Below are positions 30,825-37,002 of a DNA stretch of 49,461 bases, in pieces. How positions within the stretch are numbered: the first letter of the stretch is position 1; each line of letters opens with the position of its first letter. Made by a program: the position numbers and the translations under genes. Below the pieces are notes generated by a model that ran no database searches, was not told where the DNA came from, and was given only the letters and a program-made list of their open reading frames with translations. The DNA comes from a virus. The DNA lies in the IMG/VR virus record IMGVR_UViG_3300044499_000067, positions 1-49,461 of that record. One strand, given 5' to 3'.

Positions 30825-32434
30825 GTGCTTTCAGCCGCACGCAAGCATTCTTTGATCGCGGCGCCAGCTACCGCCTTGGTGATGGCGTCTGAGGCTTCGC
30901 CTTTGGTCCAGTCGCCTCGGTGTGGGATGCGCCAACGTTCAAGCATCCACCGTTGGCTGTCGGTCAGGGGAGCCTTCCGCCAGCCAGCGTCACGCTTCGC
31001 CAGCGCCTCGACACCTAAGCGTCGTACATAGTCTTCGGCCATGCCTTGCGCGTAGCCAAGCTGTTGGATCACTTGGATCTCCTCCCGTTCCGCGCGACCC
31101 GCTACACGGGTCAGGCGGTCGACGGCCCACCCCTGCTGCACTTCCATGAGGACCACCCAGCCGTGCTGCTTGCCGAGGTCCAAGACATAGCCAAACTCCG
31201 AGCGAATCCAATTGAACGGTCGACTGGCGAAGAGGTCGACCGGCTCGAAGGTCAATTCGCCTTCCGGTTGTTCCTCTTCCTCGTGCTCTTGGACCTCGCC
31301 GGCTCGTTCCTCTCCCGCAGCCGGCTCTACGTCCTCCGTCATCAGGTCTTTGATGCTGAGCAAATCGTGTCGGTGGGTCACGCCGACCACATCGAGGATC
31401 AAGCAATCCTGCTTACCAGGAAACAGCCGGAGGCCGCGCCCGATCGCTTGCGTGTAGAAGATTCGCGACTTCGTGGGGCGGGCCATGACGATGCAACTGG
31501 CGCTTGGACAATCATAGCCCTCAGTAAGCACCGCACAGTTGCTCAGCACTTTGGTAGGATACTCCGCAGTCGCGGTGTCAAACCACGCCAGGAGGACACG
31601 TCGTTCGTCCATCGGCGTGGTACCGTCGACATGGTGGGCTTCCATGCCCAACTCGCAACATTCATGCATGATTTGCTTACTGACTTCCACCGTGGGCGTG
31701 AACACCAAACACTTCCGTTGACTCGCGTGCTCAGCAATTGCCTCAGCGATCTTCTCTGGGGCCATCGCGGCGAGCATCATGCGTTCCGCATCATCATCTC
31801 GGATCTCGCCGTGCGCGGAGCGCAGCGTGCGGAAGTCACAGTTGAGCTTGACCGCCAATCCCTTGGGCGGACAGAGGTAGCCCTTGCGGATCGCTTCGAG
31901 CAGGGGCAGGTGGTAGACGATGCGCTCGAAGGTTTTGCCGAGCGCACGACCATCGTTGCGTTCGGGTGTGGCTGTCACACCGAGCGTGAGCGGTCCATAC
32001 TCCTCGAAGCAACCGAGACGTTGGAGAATTGTGTGATAAGAATCCGCGCGCGAATGGTGGGCCTCGTCGACAATGACCGCTTGTGGAGCGCCCCCCGCCA
32101 TGTACTGTGCAAAGCGCTTCTCTCGCACGAGCGTTTGCACGCTGGCGACCACCGTTGGTGCACTAACCTCGTTGCGCTCCGCTTTGACGACGCCTGTGGT
32201 GGTCGTGGGGTCGATCATGCTGAGCTTTTCTACGGCTTGCTGCGCCAGTTCATCACGATGAACGAGGATCAGCGATCGCAGACCGTTGGTTGATTGTGTT
32301 CGGAGCTGCTTCAACCAGTGACAGAAGATGATCGTTTTTCCTGTCCCGGTCGGAAGCACGATCGCAGGTCGGCGCTCTGGCGCTTCGCTCAGCGAGGCCA
32401 AGGCGTCACGCTGGTAGTCGCGCGGTTCGATCAT
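30821..32434 (-). CDS. SF2 DNA/RNA helicase
   Basis: 537 residues. Motifs in order: Q-like PRDYQRDAL, Walker A LPTGTGKT (27 to 34), DEAH at 123 to 126 in VIVDEAHH, TAT-like VTATPERND, and motif VI QAIGRGLR. This is a complete RecA-like two-domain superfamily 2 helicase of the type phages use to remodel recombination or replication forks (UvsW/RadD-like). The C-terminus adds a Glu-rich linker and a helical domain of unknown function. The start overlaps the stop of a 35-residue membrane peptide (ATGA). Confidence 0.85.
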   Translation of the reverse strand: MIEPRDYQRDALASLSEAPERRPAIVLPTGTGKTIIFCHWLKQLRTQSTNGLRSLILVHRDELAQQAVEKLSMIDPTTTTGVVKAERNEVSAPTVVASVQTLVREKRFAQYMAGGAPQAVIVDEAHHSRADSYHTILQRLGCFEEYGPLTLGVTATPERNDGRALGKTFERIVYHLPLLEAIRKGYLCPPKGLAVKLNCDFRTLRSAHGEIRDDDAERMMLAAMAPEKIAEAIAEHASQRKCLVFTPTVEVSKQIMHECCELGMEAHHVDGTTPMDERRVLLAWFDTATAEYPTKVLSNCAVLTEGYDCPSASCIVMARPTKSRIFYTQAIGRGLRLFPGKQDCLILDVVGVTHRHDLLSIKDLMTEDVEPAAGEERAGEVQEHEEEEQPEGELTFEPVDLFASRPFNWIRSEFGYVLDLGKQHGWVVLMEVQQGWAVDRLTRVAGRAEREEIQVIQQLGYAQGMAEDYVRRLGVEALAKRDAGWRKAPLTDSQRWMLERWRIPHRGDWTKGEASDAITKAVAGAAIKECLRAAEST

Positions 32435-32538
32435 GGGAGGACGATTGCTGCGAAGAGTGAAAACAGCGCGAGGCTAAGTATGAGGAAGTAGAGCCCCACC
32501 AAAAAGAAGAGCAGCCAATTCAAAAAGACTTCACGCAT
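32431..32538 (-). CDS. Small membrane peptide ending AAIVLP (35 aa)
   Basis: GAGGT precedes the ATG at 32538; the TGA overlaps the helicase ATG. The sequence is MREVFLNWLLFFLVGLYFLI and then LSLALFSLFAAIVLP, one long hydrophobic span. The final six residues equal those of the 28-residue peptide at 29296 to 29382, although the codons differ at third positions. Likely an inner-membrane peptide of unknown role. Confidence 0.55.
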   Translation of the reverse strand: MREVFLNWLLFFLVGLYFLILSLALFSLFAAIVLP

Positions 32539-32552
32539 CACCGTGACCTCGT

Positions 32553-32621
32553 TCAGCATGTGGACATCGTGCAAATCCCGTACACGGCGGTGAAGGGCTG
32601 GTCGCAGTCAGGAACACACAT
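32553..32621 (-). CDS. Very small Cys-rich peptide (22 aa)
   Basis: AAAGGA lies 6 bases before the ATG at 32621, inside the end of the upstream gene. MCVPDCDQPFTAVYGICTMS then TC matches the pattern C-x3-C-x-x-P-x-x-A-x4-C that recurs in small zinc-binding phage proteins. Length makes it tentative. Confidence 0.35.
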   Translation of the reverse strand: MCVPDCDQPFTAVYGICTMSTC

Positions 32622-32817
32622 TGGGGTCCTTTCGTACTGTCGTGACGGTCTTCAGTGCACTACCAAACCACGCGTCTGGTAGGAACCCGCCCCGAGTGAT
32701 CCACGTGTCTAGCTCGTCGACTAGTTCGGCAAGCCGATGCGGTGCGTCGGCGGCGGGCGCGTAGCCGATGATCCTTGTGAGGTTGCGGATCTCTGTGAGG
32801 ATTTCGTTGGGGTCCAT
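32608..32817 (-). CDS. Conserved-looking small phage protein (69 aa)
   Basis: ATG at 32817, weak ribosome site, 6 bases after the previous stop. MDPNEILTEIRNLTRIIGYA and LAELVDELDTWITRGGFLPD match a pattern common in phages (MDPNE-x-L..IR.L, then LDxWxxxGGxLPxxW). The role is unknown. It is mostly helical. Confidence 0.65.
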   Translation of the reverse strand: MDPNEILTEIRNLTRIIGYAPAADAPHRLAELVDELDTWITRGGFLPDAWFGSALKTVTTVRKDPNVCS

Positions 32818-32822
32818 TGGGT

Positions 32823-33209
32823 TCACTCGACTGTGAAGCCGTCGTCGAGCATGCCTTGCGCCAGGTCCCGCGCACAATGGTGGTCGACCGCAAGTGCCTG
32901 ACCGAACCACTGCCACGATTCGGTGCTCACGTTGTCCTCGACCCATGTTCGTGCGGCGTCTGAATGTAGATGAAACAGGAACACGCTTCTGTGGTTCTCG
33001 ATTGTGATGTCAATCGGTTTCGGAAGCGGATCGGTTGCTCGATTTGGATCGCTGTACTCTTGCGACATGGTGAGGCTCCTTTCGTGTGTGTACCACGACG
33101 GCTGCTTGTGTGTCAAGTAGAGCATGCTGCCTTTGTCCTTGCGCAGTTTCATCAACGAATACCAGTTCCCGGCCGCTTGGTTGGCCAGCTTGTCAATGTC
33201 TTGATGCAT
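32823..33209 (-). CDS. Unknown protein with two in-frame starts (128 or 81 aa)
   Basis: ATG 33209 (GAGGAG upstream) opens 128 residues. A second ATG at 33068 has its own AAAGGAG and a TTGACA/TACACA pair just before it, giving an 81-residue short form in the same frame. The short form (MSQEYSDPNRATDPLPKPID to GMLDDGFTVE) has the more protein-like sequence; the region between the two starts includes the promoter-like DNA. Both products may exist. No domain recognised. Confidence 0.6.
   Translation of the reverse strand: MHQDIDKLANQAAGNWYSLMKLRKDKGSMLYLTHKQPSWYTHERSLTMSQEYSDPNRATDPLPKPIDITIENHRSVFLFHLHSDAARTWVEDNVSTESWQWFGQALAVDHHCARDLAQGMLDDGFTVE
33087..33116 (-). promoter_or_regulatory. Promoter candidate C (internal)
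   Basis: Consensus TTGACA (minus, 33111 to 33116), 18-base spacer, TACACA (33087 to 33092), then AAAGGAG and the internal ATG at 33068. The spacing equals that of elements A and B. Confidence 0.35.
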
Positions 33210-33285
33210 GGTCGCTCCTCTTTGCTTGCTATGCAGGCAATGCTATGCAGTGAACCAATCAGGCGAACAAAAGGCGTACTGCATA

Positions 33286-33360
33286 GAGTCACGCTCGGAG
33301 TGACTCAATCTTAGCACAGTGTGGCCCACAGTGTCAAGCGCTAGCGCTCTGGCGTGTAGC
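33286..33360 (-). promoter_or_regulatory. Promoter/operator element B
   Basis: Reading leftward: a conserved ACACGCCAGAGCGCTAGCGC box (33338 to 33357; contains a perfect 12-bp palindrome AGCGCTAGCGCT), TTGACA (33332 to 33337), an 18-base spacer with direct repeats of CACAGTGT, TAAGAT (33308 to 33313), and a 7-bp hairpin GAGTCAC/GTGACTC (33286 to 33306) at the expected transcript start. This looks like a regulated promoter for the genes from 33209 leftward. Confidence 0.6.
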
Positions 33361-33363
33361 CTT

Positions 33364-33720
33364 CTAGTTTTTCGTCTTCCCACTCGATCGTCGCCGGCGG
33401 CTTCGACGAGACGTCGCTTGGAGCATCGCGTCTGCGATCTCGGACCAGTCAACTTCTGAGAGCGCGGCGCCGAGCAGGTCACTGAGGACGTTGGCATTCC
33501 CGTGGAACAACTCTGCGCGGGCGTCCTCGTGGGCGCTTTGCAGTTGGTTTGCGAGTGTGAGGCGTGCCAGCGCCGAGCGCTCATTGAACACTTCGTCGGG
33601 GTCGGTCGCGTCCCATACCTGGCGTGCTTGCTCCTGCCAGTTCCGATACTGGTCGATCCACAGCTTGACACACCAGGTCTCGTAGTTGCTCCACCCGTTG
33701 TAGGTCGCTCGGTCACTCAT
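33364..33720 (-). CDS. DUF7249-like phage protein (118 aa)
   Basis: The ATG at 33720 overlaps the upstream TGA and follows GAGGTG. TYNGWSNYETWCVKLWIDQY is the hallmark of a widespread phage family, followed by a helical domain (RSALARLTLANQLQSAHEDA) and a basic Arg/Ser-rich tail. The function of the family is not known. Expressed early. Confidence 0.75.
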   Translation of the reverse strand: MSDRATYNGWSNYETWCVKLWIDQYRNWQEQARQVWDATDPDEVFNERSALARLTLANQLQSAHEDARAELFHGNANVLSDLLGAALSEVDWSEIADAMLQATSRRSRRRRSSGKTKN

Positions 33721-33911
33721 GAGAGCACCTCGCACGCGCGAAGGAAGCGCGCACGGTCGAAGCGCGGATTGTCTTGGGCGAAGCAGTCCGCGAGTCGCTG
33801 CGCGAAGATAGAGATGACGTCGGACCACTCACTTGAGGAGAAGCCGGCAGGCGACTTCTCAGCAGTAAGGGCCAACACGTTGGCGATGGCCTCATAGTCT
33901 TTCTTGCTCAT
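33717..33911 (-). CDS. Conserved small phage protein (64 aa)
   Basis: Start ATG 33911 with AAGGGAG upstream. MSKKDYEAIANVLALTAEKS plus the end DNPRFDRARFLRACEVL match a small family found in many phages and some bacteria (pattern M-x-K-x-[FY]-E-A-I-A ... DNPRFDRxRFLxAC). The role is unknown. Stop overlaps the next gene. Confidence 0.7.
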   Translation of the reverse strand: MSKKDYEAIANVLALTAEKSPAGFSSSEWSDVISIFAQRLADCFAQDNPRFDRARFLRACEVLS

Positions 33912-33957
33912 GGGTTTTCGCTCCCTTCGTTTTCTCGTGCGTGATTGCACGCCGCGC

Positions 33958-33979
33958 CGCCCTTCGGGTGAAAGGCGGA
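33958..33979 (-). other. Stable hairpin
   Basis: CCGCCTTTC-ACCC-GAAGGGCGG on the minus strand forms a 9-bp stem with one G-U pair, between two small genes. No T-run follows. It may shape mRNA stability or attenuate transcription. Confidence 0.4.
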
Positions 33980-33990
33980 GCCGTGTGGAA

Positions 33991-34056
33991 TCACAGCAGG
34001 CCAGCGGTCATTGCGATCAAGATCCACAATACCAGCATGAGGACTGTGCCTGCCAT
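33991..34056 (-). CDS. Very small membrane peptide (21 aa)
   Basis: AAGAGG precedes the ATG at 34056. MAGTVLMLVLWILIAMTAGL then L is wholly hydrophobic, a minimal membrane span. It is one of four tiny hydrophobic ORFs noticed in this genome. Tentative. Confidence 0.4.
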   Translation of the reverse strand: MAGTVLMLVLWILIAMTAGLL

Positions 34057-34066
34057 CGCGTGCCTC

Positions 34067-34408
34067 TTAGTGGTTGTGATACTTGTTTGCGCAATCATAT
34101 GCGCTGCTCACATGTGCGTGTGGCACGGTACAGCGCTCTTGTTGGCGCAGCGGGCAGTCAGCTAGTGTGTGCCATTCGTGTGCGTTCGTATGGTCGATCG
34201 CGGCCGACTTGTACAGGCCATACTTCACGGGGAGTCGGAATTCGTCGGGCCGCGTCTTCCACGTTTGACACTGGCCGGAGACACGCACCTTCACGATGTC
34301 CTCTGTGATGCCACCACGTGATCCGACTGTACGCGTGCATTCGTGCCGACCGGTGTGGTGAAATTCTTGGTTGCTGTGTGCTGCCATTGCTTGTGCTTTT
34401 GTGATCAT
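34067..34408 (-). CDS. Conserved early phage protein (113 aa)
   Basis: GGAGGG lies before the ATG at 34408; first gene of the leftward arm. The segment CQTWKTRPDEFRLPVKYGLY, with a following DHTNAHEWHTLADCP, is a pattern seen in many phage genomes of varied hosts. A nucleic-acid or protein-binding beta domain is likely; function unknown. It is the first gene reached by the leftward control-region promoter. Confidence 0.7.
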   Translation of the reverse strand: MITKAQAMAAHSNQEFHHTGRHECTRTVGSRGGITEDIVKVRVSGQCQTWKTRPDEFRLPVKYGLYKSAAIDHTNAHEWHTLADCPLRQQERCTVPHAHVSSAYDCANKYHNH

Positions 34409-34656
34409 GGTCGCCCTCCGTTTTGGTAGACACTGTCTGCTTGTACTGCAATTCGTGTACCAGCACGAAACCGTGATTTTGCTCACTTCACGTTCGTGCG
34501 TTTGTGCGTGATTCGACAGTTGTGCACGACAGGAATGCAATTGCGTCACTTGTTACATATACCGCTTGCGGGCGGTGTCACCTCACTTTGGCCTCAATCG
34601 CAGAGAATTCCAACGTTTCAGCGCGTGTGGCGTTATACGCTTGAAAGGGCGCAAAT

Positions 34657-34690
34657 CGTTGGTGGACGTGGTTTGTAGTGCTCAGCAATT
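34657..34690 (+). repeat. Composite element 1
   Basis: TTGGTGGACGTGG (34659 to 34671), 8-base spacer, GCTCAGCAATT (34680 to 34690). Confidence 0.75.
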
Positions 34691-34723
34691 GGAGCGAAGA
34701 TGGGGCGAAAATGGTGCTGTTTT

Positions 34724-34754
34724 CGTTGGTAGACGTGGCTGGAATTGCTGAGCA
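34724..34754 (+). repeat. Composite element 2
   Basis: TTGGTAGACGTGG (34726 to 34738), 8-base spacer, GCTGAGCA (34747 to 34754), running into the left arm of the inverted repeat. Confidence 0.75.
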
Positions 34755-34767
34755 GGTGATTATCACC

Positions 34768-34776
34768 ATTATACCA
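34768..34776 (-). promoter_or_regulatory. Leftward extended -10 promoter
   Basis: TGGTATAAT on the minus strand in the left arm. A TGATTATCA palindrome and a GCTGAGC site lie at the expected start and leader. It should drive the early leftward genes. Confidence 0.65.
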
Positions 34777-34786
34777 GGAAAGTGTG

Positions 34787-34810
34787 AATAAATCTGTAAA
34801 TAAATCTGTA
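34787..34810 (+). repeat. 12-bp tandem duplication
   Basis: AATAAATCTGTA occurs twice in tandem, next to a (TA)n run at about 34820 to 34836. The easily melted block between the two promoters would suit an origin-unwinding element. Confidence 0.8.
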
Positions 34811-34868
34811 TATGAATAAATATATATATATATATAGACACAGAGACAGATTTATTTATAGACTTTTC

Positions 34869-34877
34869 TGGTATAAT
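34869..34877 (+). promoter_or_regulatory. Rightward extended -10 promoter
   Basis: TGGTATAAT on the plus strand in the right arm, mirror image of the leftward promoter, with the same palindromes downstream. No good -35 is seen, as is usual for extended -10 promoters. Confidence 0.65.
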
Positions 34878-34983
34878 AGTGATAATCATATGCTGAGCAA
34901 TTCAACCCTTGCGGCTCTAGGCAAATCGCTCAATGTTCGCCCCTTGTTCGCCTCATTCGCTCAGCAACTGGAATGCTGGCTAC

Positions 34984-35018
34984 GCCTTGGTAGACGTAGC
35001 TTTGCTAGCTCAGCAATT
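34984..35018 (+). repeat. Composite element 3
   Basis: TTGGTAGACGTAG (34987 to 34999), 8-base spacer, GCTCAGCAATT (35008 to 35018). Confidence 0.75.
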
Positions 35019-35060
35019 GATCTCTTTTGCTGGATGTTCGCCTGTTTGATTGGTTCGCTG

Positions 35061-35089
35061 TTGCTGAGCAATTGAATAGTGCTGAGCAA
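35061..35089 (+). repeat. Palindrome pair TTGCTGAGCAATT and TGCTGAGCAA
   Basis: Two copies of the control-region palindrome 6 bases apart (35061 to 35073, 35080 to 35089); a further copy with one change is at 34958 to 34968. Confidence 0.8.
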
Positions 35090-35098
35090 TGCTACATG

Positions 35099-35117
35099 TG
35101 ACTGACCCAGTCAGTCA
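35099..35117 (+). other. Perfect 8-bp hairpin
   Basis: TGACTGAC-CCA-GTCAGTCA. It could be a terminator-like or protein-binding structure between the control region and the rightward genes; no T-run follows. Confidence 0.5.
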
Positions 35118-35430
35118 GTTATCTCGGTGTTCCCTCGCAACTGCAAAAATCCTACCACGGTCTCAGAGAGGGGGTGGGGGACCCCCCAGCGAACTTTCAC
35201 GCTATGCGTGAAAGGACGTGAAATACGTGGACACCATTTTCAGGGTGTAGTGGACACGAGCCACAGTACGACAGTGACTACAAGTGGCTGGCCTTCGGCC
35301 CCACCCTCGTGTGGCCCTCCCTCACTCGCTGTGCCCAACGGCCCTCGTGGTGCTCTAAGTGACTGTTTCGCTTTTTCTTCTCTAGCCTTCGGCTCCAGCG
35401 TGGAGTACGCCAAGGCGAGGAGGGCACACC

Positions 35431-35754
35431 ATGCAACACGAATCCACGTTGGGTCCGATCACCGCAGAGGTGATCCCTGGTGGTACTGGCCATCGCACCC
35501 GTCTCGTCCGCGTCACCTGTCCTGTCACCAACATCGACGGAACACCCGTTGCCTCGAAGACGATGAACTGCCGACTCATCCAGCCTCCCGCCCAGGAACT
35601 CCGCCAAGAGTTCCTCACCATGAACATCAAGGACGGCGTCGCGCGGGGAGAGTTGGCCTTGTCGACGGTTGCCCCTGCTGGAAGGTGGTGGGTCTGGTGC
35701 AGCAAGACCGGGGCAGAGACAGTGGCGGCCTGGTTAGACGTGCCGAAGGCATGA
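35431..35754 (+). CDS. Unknown beta-rich protein (107 aa)
   Basis: GAGGAGGG precedes the ATG; first gene of the rightward arm after the control region. The product reads as a compact beta domain (TRLVRVTCPVTNIDGTPVAS and GRWWVWCSKTGAETVAAWLD). No export signal. Stop overlaps the next ATG. Function unknown. Confidence 0.65.
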   Translation: MQHESTLGPITAEVIPGGTGHRTRLVRVTCPVTNIDGTPVASKTMNCRLIQPPAQELRQEFLTMNIKDGVARGELALSTVAPAGRWWVWCSKTGAETVAAWLDVPKA

Positions 35755-36083
35755 TCCTCTCCCTGCTCCTCGTCCTCACCTGCGCCGACGCTCACACGCT
35801 CTGCCTCGCGCAGAACACGGCGCAGTACCGCGTCGACCGTCTCGACTGTCGGGCGGACGTGGCACTCGATCGCCGTGACTGCGCCGACGAGAATGTCACG
35901 GAGTTGGACACCTGCACCGAGGATCTCGACGTCTGCACGGCAGCCGGTCGCGACGCGGAGCGAGAGTGCCTTTCGGAGATCGCAACGAACTGGTTGGAGT
36001 GCCTCGGGTGGGCACGAGACACCAAAACCATCGTGGACCACATCTGTGATCGTGTGGAAAACTGTGGCAGGGAGGCACCATGA
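35751..36083 (+). CDS. Exported Cys-rich helical protein (110 aa)
   Basis: ATG overlaps the upstream stop. An N-terminal signal (MILSLLLVLTCADAHT) is followed by a helical region with eight or so regularly spaced cysteines (RLDCRADVALDRRDCADENV and on). A periplasmic, disulfide-linked coiled coil of the type seen in spanins is a reasonable guess. The signal lacks a good lipobox. Spanin is inference only. Confidence 0.55.
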   Translation: MILSLLLVLTCADAHTLCLAQNTAQYRVDRLDCRADVALDRRDCADENVTELDTCTEDLDVCTAAGRDAERECLSEIATNWLECLGWARDTKTIVDHICDRVENCGREAP

Positions 36084-36139
36084 ACATCGGACGCATGTTC
36101 CATGATCCCACCATGGGTGATCTTCTCCCCAGTGCGTGA
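36080..36139 (+). CDS. Possible 19-aa peptide
   Basis: GGGAGG precedes an ATG that overlaps the upstream TGA; MNIGRMFHDPTMGDLLPSA ends in TGATG with another frame. No other support. Confidence 0.25.
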   Translation: MNIGRMFHDPTMGDLLPSA

Positions 36140-36192
36140 TGCCTGACACTCCTCGCGCAGCTCCAGGCGCGGACCGGAAAACAGGAGGCGTT

Positions 36193-36726
36193 ATGACTAT
36201 CGGCCTCATGATGCATTCCCCCGCGCTCCTGCCGCCACGGTGGGCTGTGGCCTACATGATCGGCGTCGCCGGTCTGCTGCGCGCGCGCTGGATCGTGACA
36301 GCATTCCTCATCGGCGCTTGCGGGGCGCGACTCGCGTTCGGGGCGTGCAATAGTATCCCGTCACAGCTGACGCAGCTACGCGTCTCCGGCCTCTACGGGC
36401 CGCACGATCGGATACTCCTGCAACGCGACGAGGCAGGACGGAAGCTCCGCCAGAAGGCGTCACTCGCGTTCCTCACGGACCAAACTGGGGTGCTGACCGT
36501 GGAGGGCGCGCAGTCATACGTGGTGCAGGTCACGGGGCGCACACCGCCGTTTGAGATCGGCGATCTCCGGCTGTTGGAGCAGATCCGTGATCGGGCGCGG
36601 ATCGAGGGGACACCGATTGCGCTGCCGGCAGGGCCGGCCAGCGGACACACCTTGCCGCTCCGCATTGCGTTCGTCGTGCATACGCCGTGGTTCACGCCGC
36701 TCAGGCAGGGGGACGCGCCACAGTGA
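36193..36726 (+). CDS. Membrane-anchored or exported protein (177 aa)
   Basis: I chose ATG 36193 because AGGAGG lies 5 bases upstream; a longer frame starts at 36136/36139. Residues of about 18 to 50 are hydrophobic with arginines (VAYMIGVAGLLRARWIVTAF), acting as a signal anchor, followed by a beta domain (TQLRVSGLYGPHDRILLQRD) and a C-terminal strand. It probably faces the periplasm. A role in lysis or envelope modification is possible; no motif seen. Confidence 0.55.
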   Translation: MTIGLMMHSPALLPPRWAVAYMIGVAGLLRARWIVTAFLIGACGARLAFGACNSIPSQLTQLRVSGLYGPHDRILLQRDEAGRKLRQKASLAFLTDQTGVLTVEGAQSYVVQVTGRTPPFEIGDLRLLEQIRDRARIEGTPIALPAGPASGHTLPLRIAFVVHTPWFTPLRQGDAPQ

Positions 36727-37002
36727 CCGGCTGTGGGTCATAGCGCTCCAAGTTGATACTCCAGCCCCAACCGAGGGTCCTGCGTCGCTCTCCATGGCGT
36801 CTCGCGCGTGGTATGGTTCTTGCCCACCCGTGCTGCTCTAGCGAACGGCGAAGCCCTTGACAGCACCGAAGCGTTCGGCGTAGCATTCTCTTCTCTCGCC
36901 TCCCCTCCTGCACGGACCACGGCTGTGGCACGCACCCACAGCCTCCGTGCGTCCAGTGTGTTCCTCTTGTGCTGAGCACCAGAACGGTGTACTGCTCAGC
37001 CC
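36727..37002 (+). promoter_or_regulatory. Intergenic region with rightward promoter candidate
   Basis: Gap before the packaging genes. TTGACA at 36857 to 36862, an 18-base spacer and TAGCAT at 36881 to 36886 form a sigma70-type promoter, with partial inverted repeats around it. Two palindromes (TGCTGAGCA at 36970, TGCTCAGCC at 36993) lie between it and the ATG at 37003, placed to block transcription or initiation. Candidate late promoter. Confidence 0.5.

Larger units (their letters stand above)
34743..34902. repeat. Inverted repeat with divergent promoters
   Basis: The left arm (34743 to about 34795) and right arm (about 34848 to 34902) match with few differences, each reading AATTGCTSAGCA, TGATTATCAC, ATTATACCAG and on to AATAAATCT. 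The interval between holds a 12-base tandem duplication and a (TA)n run. Each arm carries an extended -10 facing outward. Confidence 0.85.
34409..35430. promoter_or_regulatory. Central gene-free control region
   Basis: About 1 kb without a convincing gene. Contents in order: a palindrome AGACACTGTCT (34427 to 34437); hairpin TTCGTG/CACGAA near 34453; three composite TTGGTRGACGTRG-N8-GCTSAGC elements; a 53-bp inverted repeat with divergent promoters and an AT-rich centre; more palindromes to 35089; an 8-bp hairpin at 35099 to 35117; hairpins GGGGG/CCCCC and TTTCACG/CGTGAAA near 35172 to 35210; direct repeats of GTGGACAC. Likely early control region and possibly the replication origin. Confidence 0.75.

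Noticed and set aside
31046-32293. 415-residue plus-strand frame opposite the SF2 helicase
   Set aside because: The minus strand has all helicase motifs; this is its shadow.
34578-34889. 103-residue minus frame in the control region
   Set aside because: Composition (IYIYIFIHIQIY) comes from the AT repeat; no start signals.
34812-35075. 87-residue plus frame in the control region
   Set aside because: It runs through the (TA)n run, the promoter and several palindromes, and has no Shine-Dalgarno.
34426-35120. CRISPR array
   Set aside because: The repeated palindromes have irregular spacing and no unique equal-length spacers between identical direct repeats.
34409-35430. tRNA genes
   Set aside because: No cloverleaf with a T-loop consensus (GGTTCRA) was found in the gene-free regions.
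35127-36083. 318-residue frame beginning in the control region
   Set aside because: Only the part from 35751 has a ribosome context and protein-like sequence; the first 200 codons cross hairpins and repeats and overlap the gene at 35431.
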